From Neckera pumila (Eukaryota > Streptophyta > Bryopsida > Hypnales > Neckeraceae), in assembly GCA_963969595.1 (NCBI GenBank), contig OZ018413.1:10592211-10656210 (forward strand): 64,000 nucleotides of DNA, in the 5' to 3' direction. Below, in pieces: positions 52,331-63,500 of the stretch. A program made the position numbers and the translations under genes. The number at the start of each line of letters is the position of its first letter. Position 1 is the stretch's first letter. The notes beneath the pieces are model-generated. The model ran no database searches, had not been told where the DNA came from, and worked only from the letters and a program-made list of their open reading frames with translations.

Positions 52331-53040
52331 ACTCCCTCTGTCCCAAAATGATCTTCCTGTTATAGAAAATATTCTAGCTTAAAAATGACAATTTTTTAAT
52401 TTTTTTTTTGACAAGTAAGTAGATTTTAATGCGGTCCTATTGTTCTAAAAATTTGAGTTGTAGATTACTTGTGAAAATAAAGTTATGGTGGATTAAAGAG
52501 AGGCAATCTTTAACCAATTTTTTGGAGCACCGCTGGCCAATCAATCCATAATTCCCGCGTTGTGGAGTTGCATCTTTTCTCTTCCCGCGGTGTGTGTTGG
52601 CATGGCTCTGGACAACTCATCTTATGAATTCACTTGCCTCGAAAAGTCACTTGAAATGTACAAAGTGGAGAGTCAAATGGAATTACAGATCCCAAAAATA
52701 TGTAGAGTTGTCCATCCTTGCCTGACTATATTCAGTCTGTCCAATCCACAGTTACTAGTTGAAGGAAGCTACTGTGAAGTTCAACCCACTTTAGCATGCT
52801 ATTATTAATTCCTTTCATTACAGTATCACATTGTATTCAATTATTATTTGATTCTCTTGGGCCCCGTTACTCCCTTGTCATGATGGCCGCATTGTGCATT
52901 ACAGGGATAATTTTCTTGGTCCTATTGTGCACAACCAAAAGGCTTGATTTCTCGGTTTTTTCTTCCATGTCACAGTAGGAAGATCATTTCAAGAAAAAAA
53001 AATATGGCCAACAAGAAGATCACTTTGGGACGGAGGGAGT
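52331..53040. mobile_element. 710-bp mariner-like (Stowaway-end) element
   Basis: Inverted ends: ACTCCCTCTGTCCCAAAATG left and ACTCCCTCCGTCCCAAAGTG as complement of the right, with ATCTTC.TGTT continuing on both. The consensus is typical of plant mariner-like elements. The interior (about 52550-52980) is less AT-rich than the surroundings with frames of 82 and 60 codons, but no DDD/DDE transposase motif is visible, so it is non-autonomous. The target duplication is unclear. Confidence 0.85.
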
Positions 53041-55439
53041 CTATGAATTGATTTAGAACCTTATACAAAAATCTTGAAGCATAAATTCATGGAGTTAGTC
53101 ACATTAGTGTTGCATTAACAAAATTGTTGAAATATGTGGATTGATAAATTGAAAATTAACATTTAATATATATGGATGGACTTCATTTGTTTTACAATAA
53201 GCTCTTGAAAACATTCATAATATACCTTGTAGATACTAACTGTCTTAGAGGTTAAAGCACATCTCTATCATTACAAATAAAAATTGTCTAATGAATGACT
53301 TTTCAAAATTTGTAAAAACATCTATTCATTCTTGAATTTGATAATTTATGACCAATTGCCTTAGTGATAGGGCCACATTCTTTCAAAGTTAACTTATGGT
53401 GTTGAGAGTCAAAAGTAATAATACAATGTCGAGTTGCCAATTTTACCATCAACAATCTAGCCTACTTGAATGGAGTAGATCTATTTCCAAGGGTAGCAAG
53501 TAATTAAATAGTAGCATTGTAGTCAAATTCTCCACCCTCATATTTGAGCACCTTAAACCTAAACAAGCTAAAACCTTAAACTTTAAACTTTGAACTTAAG
53601 GTTTAGGGTGCTAAATTTGAAGTTGCATAATTATTGTTGTATAAATTTGAATGTCCTTAAGACAATAGTTTACCAAAATCAAACAATTTCTAATATATTT
53701 AATCTAGCACTGACTAATCTTTCAATGAATTGTTCTAAGCTTGACAAAGATAAACATGTAATTGAAATGATATGAATTTTGTTAGTGATACTAATCTTAA
53801 TAAGGTAGAATTTTCTAAAGAAATAGTCTTCTTTGTGTTTTTTCTTTAATTTTTTCTCCCAAGAGGTTGTAGTGTACTTCAAAATTTGCTATAAAATATT
53901 TCTTGAAAGAGAAATTGAGTCACAATCTTTGAATAGTCTAAGTCAGTCCTAATTACTAATCATTGGTTACATTTATTTAAGTTGAATGACAATATTTTAG
54001 CCAATGTAAGAAATACATTTGTGGAGAATTTTTTTGGATATTTGTAAATATTTTGTATTTGATATAAATTTTAAAAATTCTTTTACAAAAGATTCAAAGG
54101 AATTTCAAACTATGACAAAAAAAATATGAAATTTATATAATTCTTAGAAGAAGTGTAATTTCATCTCTACAAGACAAGTAAAATCAAGTAAAAATAATTT
54201 CACTCATAAATAGTAATAAATGGAAATATAAAAAGAGTGGAAGATTTTGAAATTTGAATATATTAGCATAGGCTTGTCTTTTATGGGTAGAACTCACGTA
54301 CCAAATATGTTTGCACTAGATATGGTAGCTATCAATCACCAATCTCACCTCAAAGATGATGCCAACATCTGTCAAAGATGATGAACAACAGTGACCTCAA
54401 AGATGATGAACATCAATCACCTCAGAGATGATGAACAACATCTGTCAGAGATGATGAACAACAATGACCTCAAAGATGATGAACAACAATGACCTCAAAG
54501 ATGATGAACAACAATGACCTCAAAGATGATGAACATCAATCACTGCAAAGAGTGGATGAATAGTATGATGCATCAATGTACAAAAAGTCAAGTAATCCTA
54601 TTTTAAACTTCAAATTTTTGTCATAAATTGTAGAATTGGAATCATTGTACAAAATTTAAATACATATCCGTACACATAAGACACACTTGAAACGTCATAA
54701 TATTATTATCAAGGTATTCTATAGCCCCCTTCAAATACCTTAGAAAAGAGGTATCTCTTCCACAATAACTTGGAGGGATGTTCAATTTAATTGAGACAAA
54801 GTTACAAGTTACCATGATCGCTTTTGTTAGGGGGACCCCCTTACATGTGAGGCCTTCCTCTTAAAGGTGAAGAATATCATAGTTGTTTAGTTTTGACAAA
54901 AAATAAACAACTTGTTTTATTTTTTTTGCTCAATCAATGTTTTAGATGTCGTTGCATGGATTAAGGTATGTATTCCCACAATCGACACCTACATTTGGAC
55001 CAAAAAATGTTATAAAGACTTATACATTGATGACACAAGATGTACACAATCAAAAGGTGAGAGTCATGAAAGCCTGGTGTTGATTTTGGATACACCTAGA
55101 AACCAAATACTTTGAAAATTCAAAATTTATTCATATAAAGTCCTAATAATGCATGCTAAAGTGCATTGGAATCCATATCAATTGTCAAAAAATTTGCTTA
55201 ATTTTTTTAAATTTAGTTATAGTAACCATGTTTACTTTCATTAGTAATGATTGCATATACTTCACTTCATTCTATTTTAGCATCTACATAATATTAATTC
55301 TGTTGTAGCTTTGGCTCATTATAGCAAAAAACAAAATAAGATATCCTCACCTTCTTGCAACACTAGTTGTTTGCAACTAGTTAGAATAGAATTCTTTATA
55401 GCTGCTAATTGATCCAAATGTGACCAAGCGTTTATACTC
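53041..55439. other. AT-rich intergenic DNA with repeats, no gene seen
   Basis: It holds the 25-bp tandem array listed separately and, around 55065-55200, an inverted fragment of the 20.3-kb repeat (TACACCTA.., ATTTATTCA.., TAATGCATGCTAAAG..). A gene-free stretch with frames below 70 codons. Confidence 0.45.
54354..54545. repeat. tandem array of a 24-26-bp unit, about eight copies
   Basis: The unit is GATGATGAACAACAATGACC plus TCAAA, with variants CATCAATCACC and CATCTGTCA. Three consecutive near-identical units lie at about 54445-54520. The unit length keeps no long frame. Confidence 0.9.
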
Positions 55440-55700
55440 AACACTAGTTTTCAAAAGTCAAAGAGTAATTTCAACCAAGGAGAATTGAAGCATTTTGTAC
55501 TTCAAGGATGTCCAATTAAATGGTCTTGAATGTATCAATAGTACGTGTTCCTATAACTTGAACTTTGAAAATTCATAGAATATTCATACAAGCTCTAAAA
55601 ATTCTCAAATTGATTGCATACACTTTTGCTTTTGTTTGCTAACATTGTGATATGATACTTTTCCCAAATTGGATTTAGAATTTTTGGTTCCAAAATCAAT
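55440..55700 (+). repeat. dispersed repeat, uninterrupted copy
   Basis: Matches 31205-31322 plus 31660-31830 across the point where that copy carries a miniature element, so it shows the unoccupied site (about 55540-55555). Confidence 0.7.
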
Positions 55701-55744
55701 ATGTCCGGATAATGAAGAAACTAATTCAGAACCTCTACTAAGAA

Positions 55745-55925
55745 AAACCTTTGACCTTCATAATTTTTGCATATGGTATCCAAAAGTCGCATTCTTTGGT
55801 GAACTGGAACCTCCTTTCACTTGCCAACAAGAAAATATGAAAATTTGAGCAGTCTTATTAATAATAGTAACTAGGCAGTGTAGCAAGTGGCGGTTTTGGG
55901 GGTACCCACCTTATTTGTCACAGTA
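55745..55925 (+). repeat. dispersed repeat, third copy of the 20.0-kb unit
   Basis: TTGCATATGGTATCCAAAAG, CCTCCTTTCACTTGCCAACA, 'taataatagtaacta' and 'agcaagtggc..ctcacctt'-like blocks appear in the same order as 19955-20110. Confidence 0.75.
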
Positions 55926-55965
55926 ATCATCAAACAGTGACACTAATATTGTTTTCAGTTAATAA

Positions 55966-56555
55966 AATCATTTGCACTTCATCCTTCCACAATCGTTTAA
56001 TCGTTTTCATGTTTTGATTGCTGAAGAAATCAGAGGTTGCGTTCATACGATCCCGAAAACGGGAGGGAGCAGTCGATGTGGATAAGCCATAGATTCATCG
56101 CCGAAGAATCTGCAAGCAATCTCTCAGATATAGAGCTTGATACATTGAATCACAAAGTTGCACTTCCGTAGTTTTAATGAAACCATTTGCGCTTTCATAG
56201 TTTTAATAAAATCGTTGTCATGAGTTTGATTGCTGAAGAAATTGAAGGTTGCGTGCACACGATTATGCAAACGGGAGGGAGTACTAGAGGTGGATAAGCC
56301 ACAGAACCATTGCCGAAGAATCTGCAAGCAATCTCTCAGAATTAGGGGTTTGATTCATTGAATCACAGACAAAGTTGCACTTATAGAATTCTAATGAAAT
56401 CACTTGCACTTTAATTTCATAGTTTTAGTTAAATCATTTTCATGTTAGATTGCTGAAGAAATTGAAGGGTTGCGTCCACACAGAGCAGATACTGTCACAG
56501 ATCCATCGCCGAAGAATCTGCAAGAAATCTCCATGACTTAGGGTTTGATTCAATC
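55966..56555 (+). repeat. three-copy tandem repeat (214-217 bp) upstream of the kinase gene
   Basis: Copies start at about 55966, 56180 and 56397. Shared blocks: 'tcatttgcactt', 'gattgctgaagaaat', 'GAGGTTGCG/GAAGGTTGCG', GCCGAAGAATCTGCAAG, 'aatctctcaga', 'ttgattcattgaatcaca'. The second and third are well matched. Likely promoter or far-upstream leader. Confidence 0.88.
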
Positions 56556-56618
56556 TCGGGTTGTCGACTTTGACGCCGAAACTAGGTCGGTACTTGGAAT
56601 TCAAAGCAGCAATCCGTA

Positions 56619-56892
56619 ATGGCAGAAGGAGAGAGGCTCATGCGAAGTGCAAGAAAGAGACGGTGTCGTGTTATCGCGTAAAATATTGCTGTAAACCATA
56701 AACCCTAACTAGTCCTGGGTCGGGGCTAGAGCTCGACAAAATTATGTGCTAGGATCGCGTGGCCCGATGAAGCTGGAAGACGACGGAGCGGCACCGATGT
56801 TATCTTTATGGTCCTTTCAATTCGACGAATCCAGCGAGGTTAGCGAATTGCGGACTTGGTTAATGGTGCGCAACTACTTGAAGATTTCGTGA
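56619..56892 (+). promoter_or_regulatory. two possible upstream reading frames before the kinase gene
   Basis: ATG at 56619 opens 20 codons (MAEGERLMRSARKRR..) ending at 56681. ATG at 56767 opens 41 codons (MKLEDDGAAPMLSLWSF..) ending at 56892. If transcription starts upstream of them they would act as uORFs. The transcript start is unknown, and neither resembles a known conserved plant uORF peptide. Confidence 0.3.
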
Positions 56893-56927
56893 AAGTTTTT
56901 GTGAAGGTTTCCGATTCTTTAGAAGTC

Positions 56928-57540
56928 CTTTCACCACGGTGCTTGTCCCCGATTAGCAAGGAACTGTGAGAATTTTCAGGTCATATGGTGCCATTTCGGT
57001 TGTTTGCCGCTCCGATCGGCTTCTCCATCTTGTCCTGAAGTCGTTCTTGCTGTTGTCGATGCTGTGTGACGAGGAATATATGATCTCTCCAGATTGGTGC
57101 GTTTGCAAAAAAATTTGAGGTGGAGTTTGATGATGTAGGAGTTCGGTGAAGAAGCATCATCGTCATCCATTCGATGATGATCTAGAAAAAGACTAATTGG
57201 TGTGCACTACTACCAATGTCGTCAGGTCTCCGGCTTTAGAAATGCTTTTGTCGCGGTGCTTGTTGCGTGTCTCCGATTAGCAAGACACTTTGAGAATTTT
57301 AGGTCATGGTGGTGCCATTTCGGCTTATTCGTGTTGTCCGGAACTAGTCGTTGCTCTTCACGATACAATTGTGACGAAGAATACATGTTCTCCAGGTTGG
57401 TGTGTGTGAGCGTAAACTAGAGGTGAAGCTTGATGAGGGAGGGATAATTGTTCTCGATATTACAATTGTAATGAAGAATACTAGGTGAAGCGAAGGAGAG
57501 TGTGCACATGAATTAGTATATATGAGCTTGATGGAGGAGT
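56928..57540 (+). repeat. second tandem duplication, reaching the kinase start codon
   Basis: Unit 1 at about 56928-57170 and unit 2 at about 57246-57450 share CGGTGCTTGT, CCGATTAGCAAG, GAGAATTTT, GGTGCCATTTCGG, 'gtgacga.gaata' and 'ttgatga'. A third, partial unit at about 57450-57550 (ACAATTGTAATGAAGAATAC.., GAGCTTGATGGAGGAGTACG) contains the ATG. Confidence 0.75.
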
Positions 57541-60500
57541 ACGGTGAAGACGTAAGCAATAAGATGGCACCGTTGAAGTCGGAGCGCAATCACAAGAAGA
57601 AAGAAGTGTGCGAGAGTGTGTTGTCGCAGCTTGCGCTCAACGGATGCTTCGATGATGCTGCCATGCCTTCATTCGCCGACGAGCTGCGAGCTCACTTCAA
57701 CAGCCTTCCCACCAGGTAACAACCTCTTCTAAAGTGAATAATTTTGGTGATTTTTGCGATTTTTGTATCGGTGATTGGTGAATTTTATATTTTTTTGTGA
57801 TTTTTGTGATTTCTATAAATTTTTGTGATTTTTTGAAATTGTGCAAGTGAAAACACTATGCAGAAGTGAGTTGAACTGATTTTTATGTGATTGAAAATTT
57901 GAGTTCATTGGGACACATAATTAACCAATCCAGCTAAACCTATAATCTGTTTTCAGATACGCATTAGATGTGCGTATTGACAAGGCGGAGGACGTACTCA
58001 CCCACAAGCGGCTGCTTGAAGAAGCCAAGTTGAATGAAAATAAGGCCGCATTCCACCTTCGTGCAATTCATGTAAGTTGAGCACCCGTTTGAATCACCGT
58101 GGTTTTCATGCAACCAGAAGGTCTATGATCCATGAATGCACTTGTCATTTTAGTACTTCGTTTATTATCGATTTAGTCAGCAATCATCACAATCTTTTTA
58201 ATTGATCGCAGTTGTTGTTACCTGCTAGAACAGACGTTTGGGTGTGGGTTTTCTTCTGGTACTTTTTGATTGCGTTTAATGACATTACAATCGGCAGGAT
58301 TCGAGGTGGCTAGGTTTTCGGGGAGGGTTTTTCCACTGGTGTAGGTTGCCTGTATTGGTTGGTGCTTTAGGATTTAGATGTTTATATTGATATTTCTTGT
58401 CCTGCAGATCCATCGTTCTGAGCCGCAGGACGAACTAATGCCACAAGCGACTCCGAATGATACTGTTAGCGATCTGCAGTATGTATTTTGACATCTATTT
58501 CCTGAAGAATTATTAATATTTATCTTCTCAGTATTGGCTCGGTATTAGGGCATTGCTGTACTGGATCGCAAATGAAAATTGTGTGTTAGTGGCTGTCAAT
58601 GCTGAACCCGAGTCTGCTTGACGCCGTAGCAGATTGCACCCCCCTGCTTTTGTGGTGTTATCCAACCAGGAGGATTTGACCTCCGAATGCAATAATCCTG
58701 TTGGTAAAGAAGATGACCATGGTAGCCATCACTCTCAAAGGTAATATACTTCTACCTTTTGCTTTGGGGTTTTGTTGAATTCTGTTCTACCTTGGAATTA
58801 TAATGTCTGCATGCTTTATTAAGAATCTGTCCTTTTTTTTCTCTTGAAGTTAGAATCTCTATTGAAAGTGCTCTAACTTCAGCTCGGGCATATCGACAGT
58901 TCTGACACGTACTGGTCAAACGTGCCAAGGCATGAAGTCACTATTTCATCCATCGACAAACCCAAGCTTCTCAGTCAGGTGTGCTCTTGAAACCTAATGT
59001 TGGAGCATTGTCTTAACGTTAACCCTTAAGTGCGTAAGGTAAAATAATTGAAAGTTACTGCAATCGACATTTGGCATCCAAATGTGACTGTCAAAGCAAA
59101 TTTTTACCATTAGAAAATGTAGGGTATGATTTCTTCATTCTATGGGTACATGGTTTTACCTGCCTTGCCGCTTTCTAAACATTTGGAGGCGGTCACTTTT
59201 GGCCTTTGGGGGTACTTAGGGTTAAATGCTACAGTTTCGCAAGCTGTACCGGTGAGCTTGTAAATTTCAAGACACATATCTGACTCCACAATCAGGCATC
59301 ATGGACGTTGGAATGTTTGATATGTTTGAAATTGCATGAAAATGAAAAAGCATTCGGAGTAATCTGCTATCAAAATTGAACCAAATATCACCAACGATTG
59401 CATATGGTTTGACAAAGGAATGCCTTCCCTTGCTTCCATGACAGTACTGTCCTTTCTGTTCTCCCTCTCAGATTTATGCGTTGTCATCTCCTGCACTTAC
59501 AGATTGGCCGATGAGATAGTCATTATGAAATTGTTGTTGGAAGATGATTGAGTTTATATACATACCTCATTAAACTGATTCTGTGCTTTGTTTGTACAGT
59601 TATCAGCATTGCTTGCAGACGTTGGTCTCAACATTCGCGAGGCACACGTCTTCTCAACCACAGATGGGTATTCCCTCGATGTTTTCGTAGTAGATGGCTG
59701 GCCGACAGAGGTAAAAAGAAAAAAACTGTTGGTTGCAGGTTACTTGATGGTCTTGCTGAAGGACAATAGCATGTCACGTTTTCAGATGTTTTTATTCACG
59801 TCATATTTATGCTCTTGATTTAATCAATTGGGATTGTGTCTGTATTGATCAGGATATCGAAGATTTGAAGCATGCTCTAATTCAGTCTCTTTCAGCTATG
59901 GAGGTGCTATACGATGATCCAATTACGTGAATGTTTACAAACGGCTGCTAAATGAGTGGTTTGCGTTAGTTTGAGCGATACTGCACGGATTCATGGGCAA
60001 TTGTTTTAGTAGTTGAGTTGGCTTAGTTCTTATTTTCAAATGTCCACTAGGGACCCTCAATTGTGATTAATCCTTCCTGACGGGGTATGTAAGCATCTGT
60101 GTTCGTATGTGCACGGTGTTTTACCTGCATACGGAAGGTCTGATAAGTAATCTGATAAGGTCGCCTCTGATTTGTCAGGATTACTGAATGTTGTATGTTG
60201 ATGTTGCTTGATGTTCAGCCTGCAGCAGTGACTAGACCAACGGACACTCCTGAGCCTATTCCTGAGCTTTCTGGCAGTGGGCGGTTTCTAGAAGCTGTTC
60301 CGTCTCCACGTGGGACTGACGATTGGGAAATTGACAGTAGCCAGTTAAAGATTATCCGAAAGGTGTCAACTGGTTCCTCTGGAGGCACGTAAGTAAATAT
60401 TTTTGGAGTAGATAAAGTGTAAAGAAGTTTGGAGGGAATCAAGCTGAAGCTTTCATAATATTTGGTGTGATCGTGGGGGCAAAGGTTGGCTGTAGGTGTA

Positions 60501-63500
60501 TCTACATTCTTGGCTTCGAATCGTCAATCAGTTTCCTAAGCTGTATATTTTAGGCTGATGGTAGTCATTTCGTGTACAGATATCAGGGTACCTATTGTGG
60601 ACAAGATGTGGCCGTCAAAATTCTCAACGCAGGGCGCATGACCGAGGGCTTGAATACAGAATTTCAACAAGAAGTTTTCATCATGCGGTATTGTGCCATG
60701 CCTGACCTCCAGTAGTTTGTGTAATAGTCATCCCTTTCACTTTCGGTTTGTATGTCCCAAATGTACTGTCGCATGTCATAAGTCTTTGTTGCCTTTGAGA
60801 AAGTTGAAAGTTTTTGTCGTGGAACAATTGCATTATAATTTAAGTAACAGAGAGAATTGGATATAGAAATATGCAAGCTTTGTAAGTGATTTGGTTTTGA
60901 AAAAGTTGTCAAGATTGTTTGTGTTAGACAATCATTTAGGGATGGTCTAAGCGGGTGAAATGTTTGATATGTTAATTACCCAATACAACCGACAGTTTTC
61001 ACCATTGAGCAAAAGATACTAACGTAACATCTTGTAGTCGACAATCCTAAGCATCCTTAAATAATATTATTGATGTGGTAAAATCTGCATATTGGTAAGA
61101 TCTTTTGCTAAGCTGATTTTAGAATTTAAATGCTATTCTAAAATCCCAAATTTTAATGGGAGTATCATTTTTATATTTCTTTTATATACCGACACCAGAA
61201 ATGAGCTTTTCGTTGACAAGAAATTGGTTATCTTTCTGAAAATGATTGTTAGGGTTTTAAGATTTATGGCATGTTTCGTAACTATTCATCTCTCCGTATA
61301 AACAAATTGAGCTCAACAGAGTGTGGACTTCTACAGGAAAGTGAGGCACAAGAATATTGTGCAGTTCATTGGCGCTTGCACGAAGGCCCCAAATTTGTGC
61401 ATTGTCACAGGTACTTATGTAGTCAATCGTATGTCCCTATGTAATCTCTGTGATCCTTAATGCACCAATACTCTTATCATGTTCATGACCAACGTTTCTA
61501 GGAAAATTAGATTGTGCCAGAATTTTTAGAGAGCATTATATAATAAATTTTTCTTATGATTCATGGAGAGTGCTTTCTTTGGACACAAAGATAATATGGT
61601 GACTTTCTTATGTGTCATTGGTTGGCCTCACTATGAGCAGTTGAACCATATTGAGATTTCCCCATCAAAAACTGGGAAGTTTCTTTGTGATGATCTCTTA
61701 AAGTTCCTGAAATAATGTAATTCTACTAAAACCCTTTTTCATGGCTTGGTCCGTGCTTTCCTAGTTGTCTCGGCAAAGCTCCTGGTCGAGGGTTGTTTGT
61801 TACTTCAGTTCTTTGTATGCACACAGAGTATATGTCTGGTGGGAGTGTGTATGACTATTTGCACCAGCAAAAGGCAGTTCTGAAGATGCCAATGCTGCTG
61901 CGAGTGGCCAGTGATGTCTCCAAGGGCATGGACTACCTTCATCGAAATAAAATTATACATCGTGACTTAAAGGCAGCAAATCTCCTCATGGACGAGAACG
62001 AGGTGTGCAATTCATTATTTATTGTTCCCAGCTGAAGTCACCTCTCTATCCTTTAGAGAGAATATGAGAGATTTTCGACTTTAAACCTGCTACGTGCTTG
62101 CCTTCTGACAAAGCCACTGACATTGAGTGATTTTCATGGGATTCTAAGGTGGTCAAGGTGGCGGATTTTGGTGTAGCGAGAGTTCAAGCACAGTCAGGGA
62201 TCATGACAGCAGAGACGGGCACGTACCGGTGGATGGCCCCTGAGGTAACAATAGCTGGTGACGCTATTTTCTACCTATTAACACATCTGACAAAAGTTAC
62301 TCCCGATTTGAAAGTACGTCGGCAGTAATATGATCTGTAGTTTTATGACTAGCCATTGACTTTTGCGCAGGTTATTGAGCACAAGCCCTATGATTCCAAG
62401 GCAGATGTTTTCAGCTTCGGTATAGTGCTTTGGGAGCTTCTAACAGGGCAGGTAGGCATAGGTTTCATTCGTATACATGCAACGACCAGATTTTTTGATG
62501 TTTCTACACCCAATGGGAGAGATCAAGCAATGGTTTGAACATGTAGAAGTTCTGGTACCCATGAGATGTGAGATGTTTTTAAAGCAATAGTAGCATATTG
62601 GGGCCCATCATTCTAAAGAATGAAATTTTTCATATTAAAATTTTTATTAGACATAAGAATTTCCAATAACGATAGGAACAGTGGTACTCTTAGGTTGCTG
62701 AATAAGTTTTTTGAATTTTTCAGTCTGGGAGGATTGTACTGCGGATCATATAGAAAGAAAGAGACTTAGGAACATTATACATTTTTATTGGGGTAGGCAT
62801 ACTTGCGATTACCGTAGTCTTCTGTTTTATGTGTGTGACCGATACTTCACAAAATCAGCTGTCCCGTTGGTGTGTAATTTGAAAAACGTCGATTTGAAAA
62901 GAAGAAAACCCTGGCAATTTCAGAGCTGTTGGGGACTTGGGGTAAGTGTATATGGTGGAGTTGAGCTTCTAGGGATAGCATATTGCTCTAAGGTTTCTAA
63001 AGGCTGGAGCTCTAGCAACCCATTATGTATTCATAATCGAGATGTTTTACTTTCAATCTGTACGGAGTCTTTTGCAGGTTCCTTATGCAGAACTTACTCC
63101 TCTTCAGGCTGCAGTTGGCGTTGTTCAAAAGGTAACAGCACTTTCAATGTACATTTGTCCAGCAATCATTAAATGTGTGCATCCACAGTTTTAATGTACT
63201 GGTCCTGTTTGTGAGCTCTTTTAGTTCAAGGGTCTTACAAATTTTGAATTGTACTAACGATTGATTCTACCAAATTATGCTTTCGTTCAGGGTTTGAGAC
63301 CCATCATTCCTGAGAACATCAATCCCAAACTCAGCGAGTTGCTGCAGCGTTGTTGGAAAGTAGACACAACCGAAAGGCCCACTTTCTCAGAAATAACTAG
63401 TGCGCTTGAGGAAATCCTGAAACAGGTAGGCACGACCCTGCCCGAAAATGTGATACCTGAATTTTTTTCACGGGCTTGTCCAGTACGGAGAGTTCCATGT

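Noticed and set aside
52560..52978. Frames in the mariner-like element as a transposase
   Set aside because: No helix-turn-helix or DDD/DDE signature and far shorter than a mariner transposase; kept only as an odd interior.
59548..59769. Alternative frame over kinase exon 6
   Set aside because: Shadow of the ACT-domain exon in the wrong frame; the other frame gives [13 protein letters not shown].
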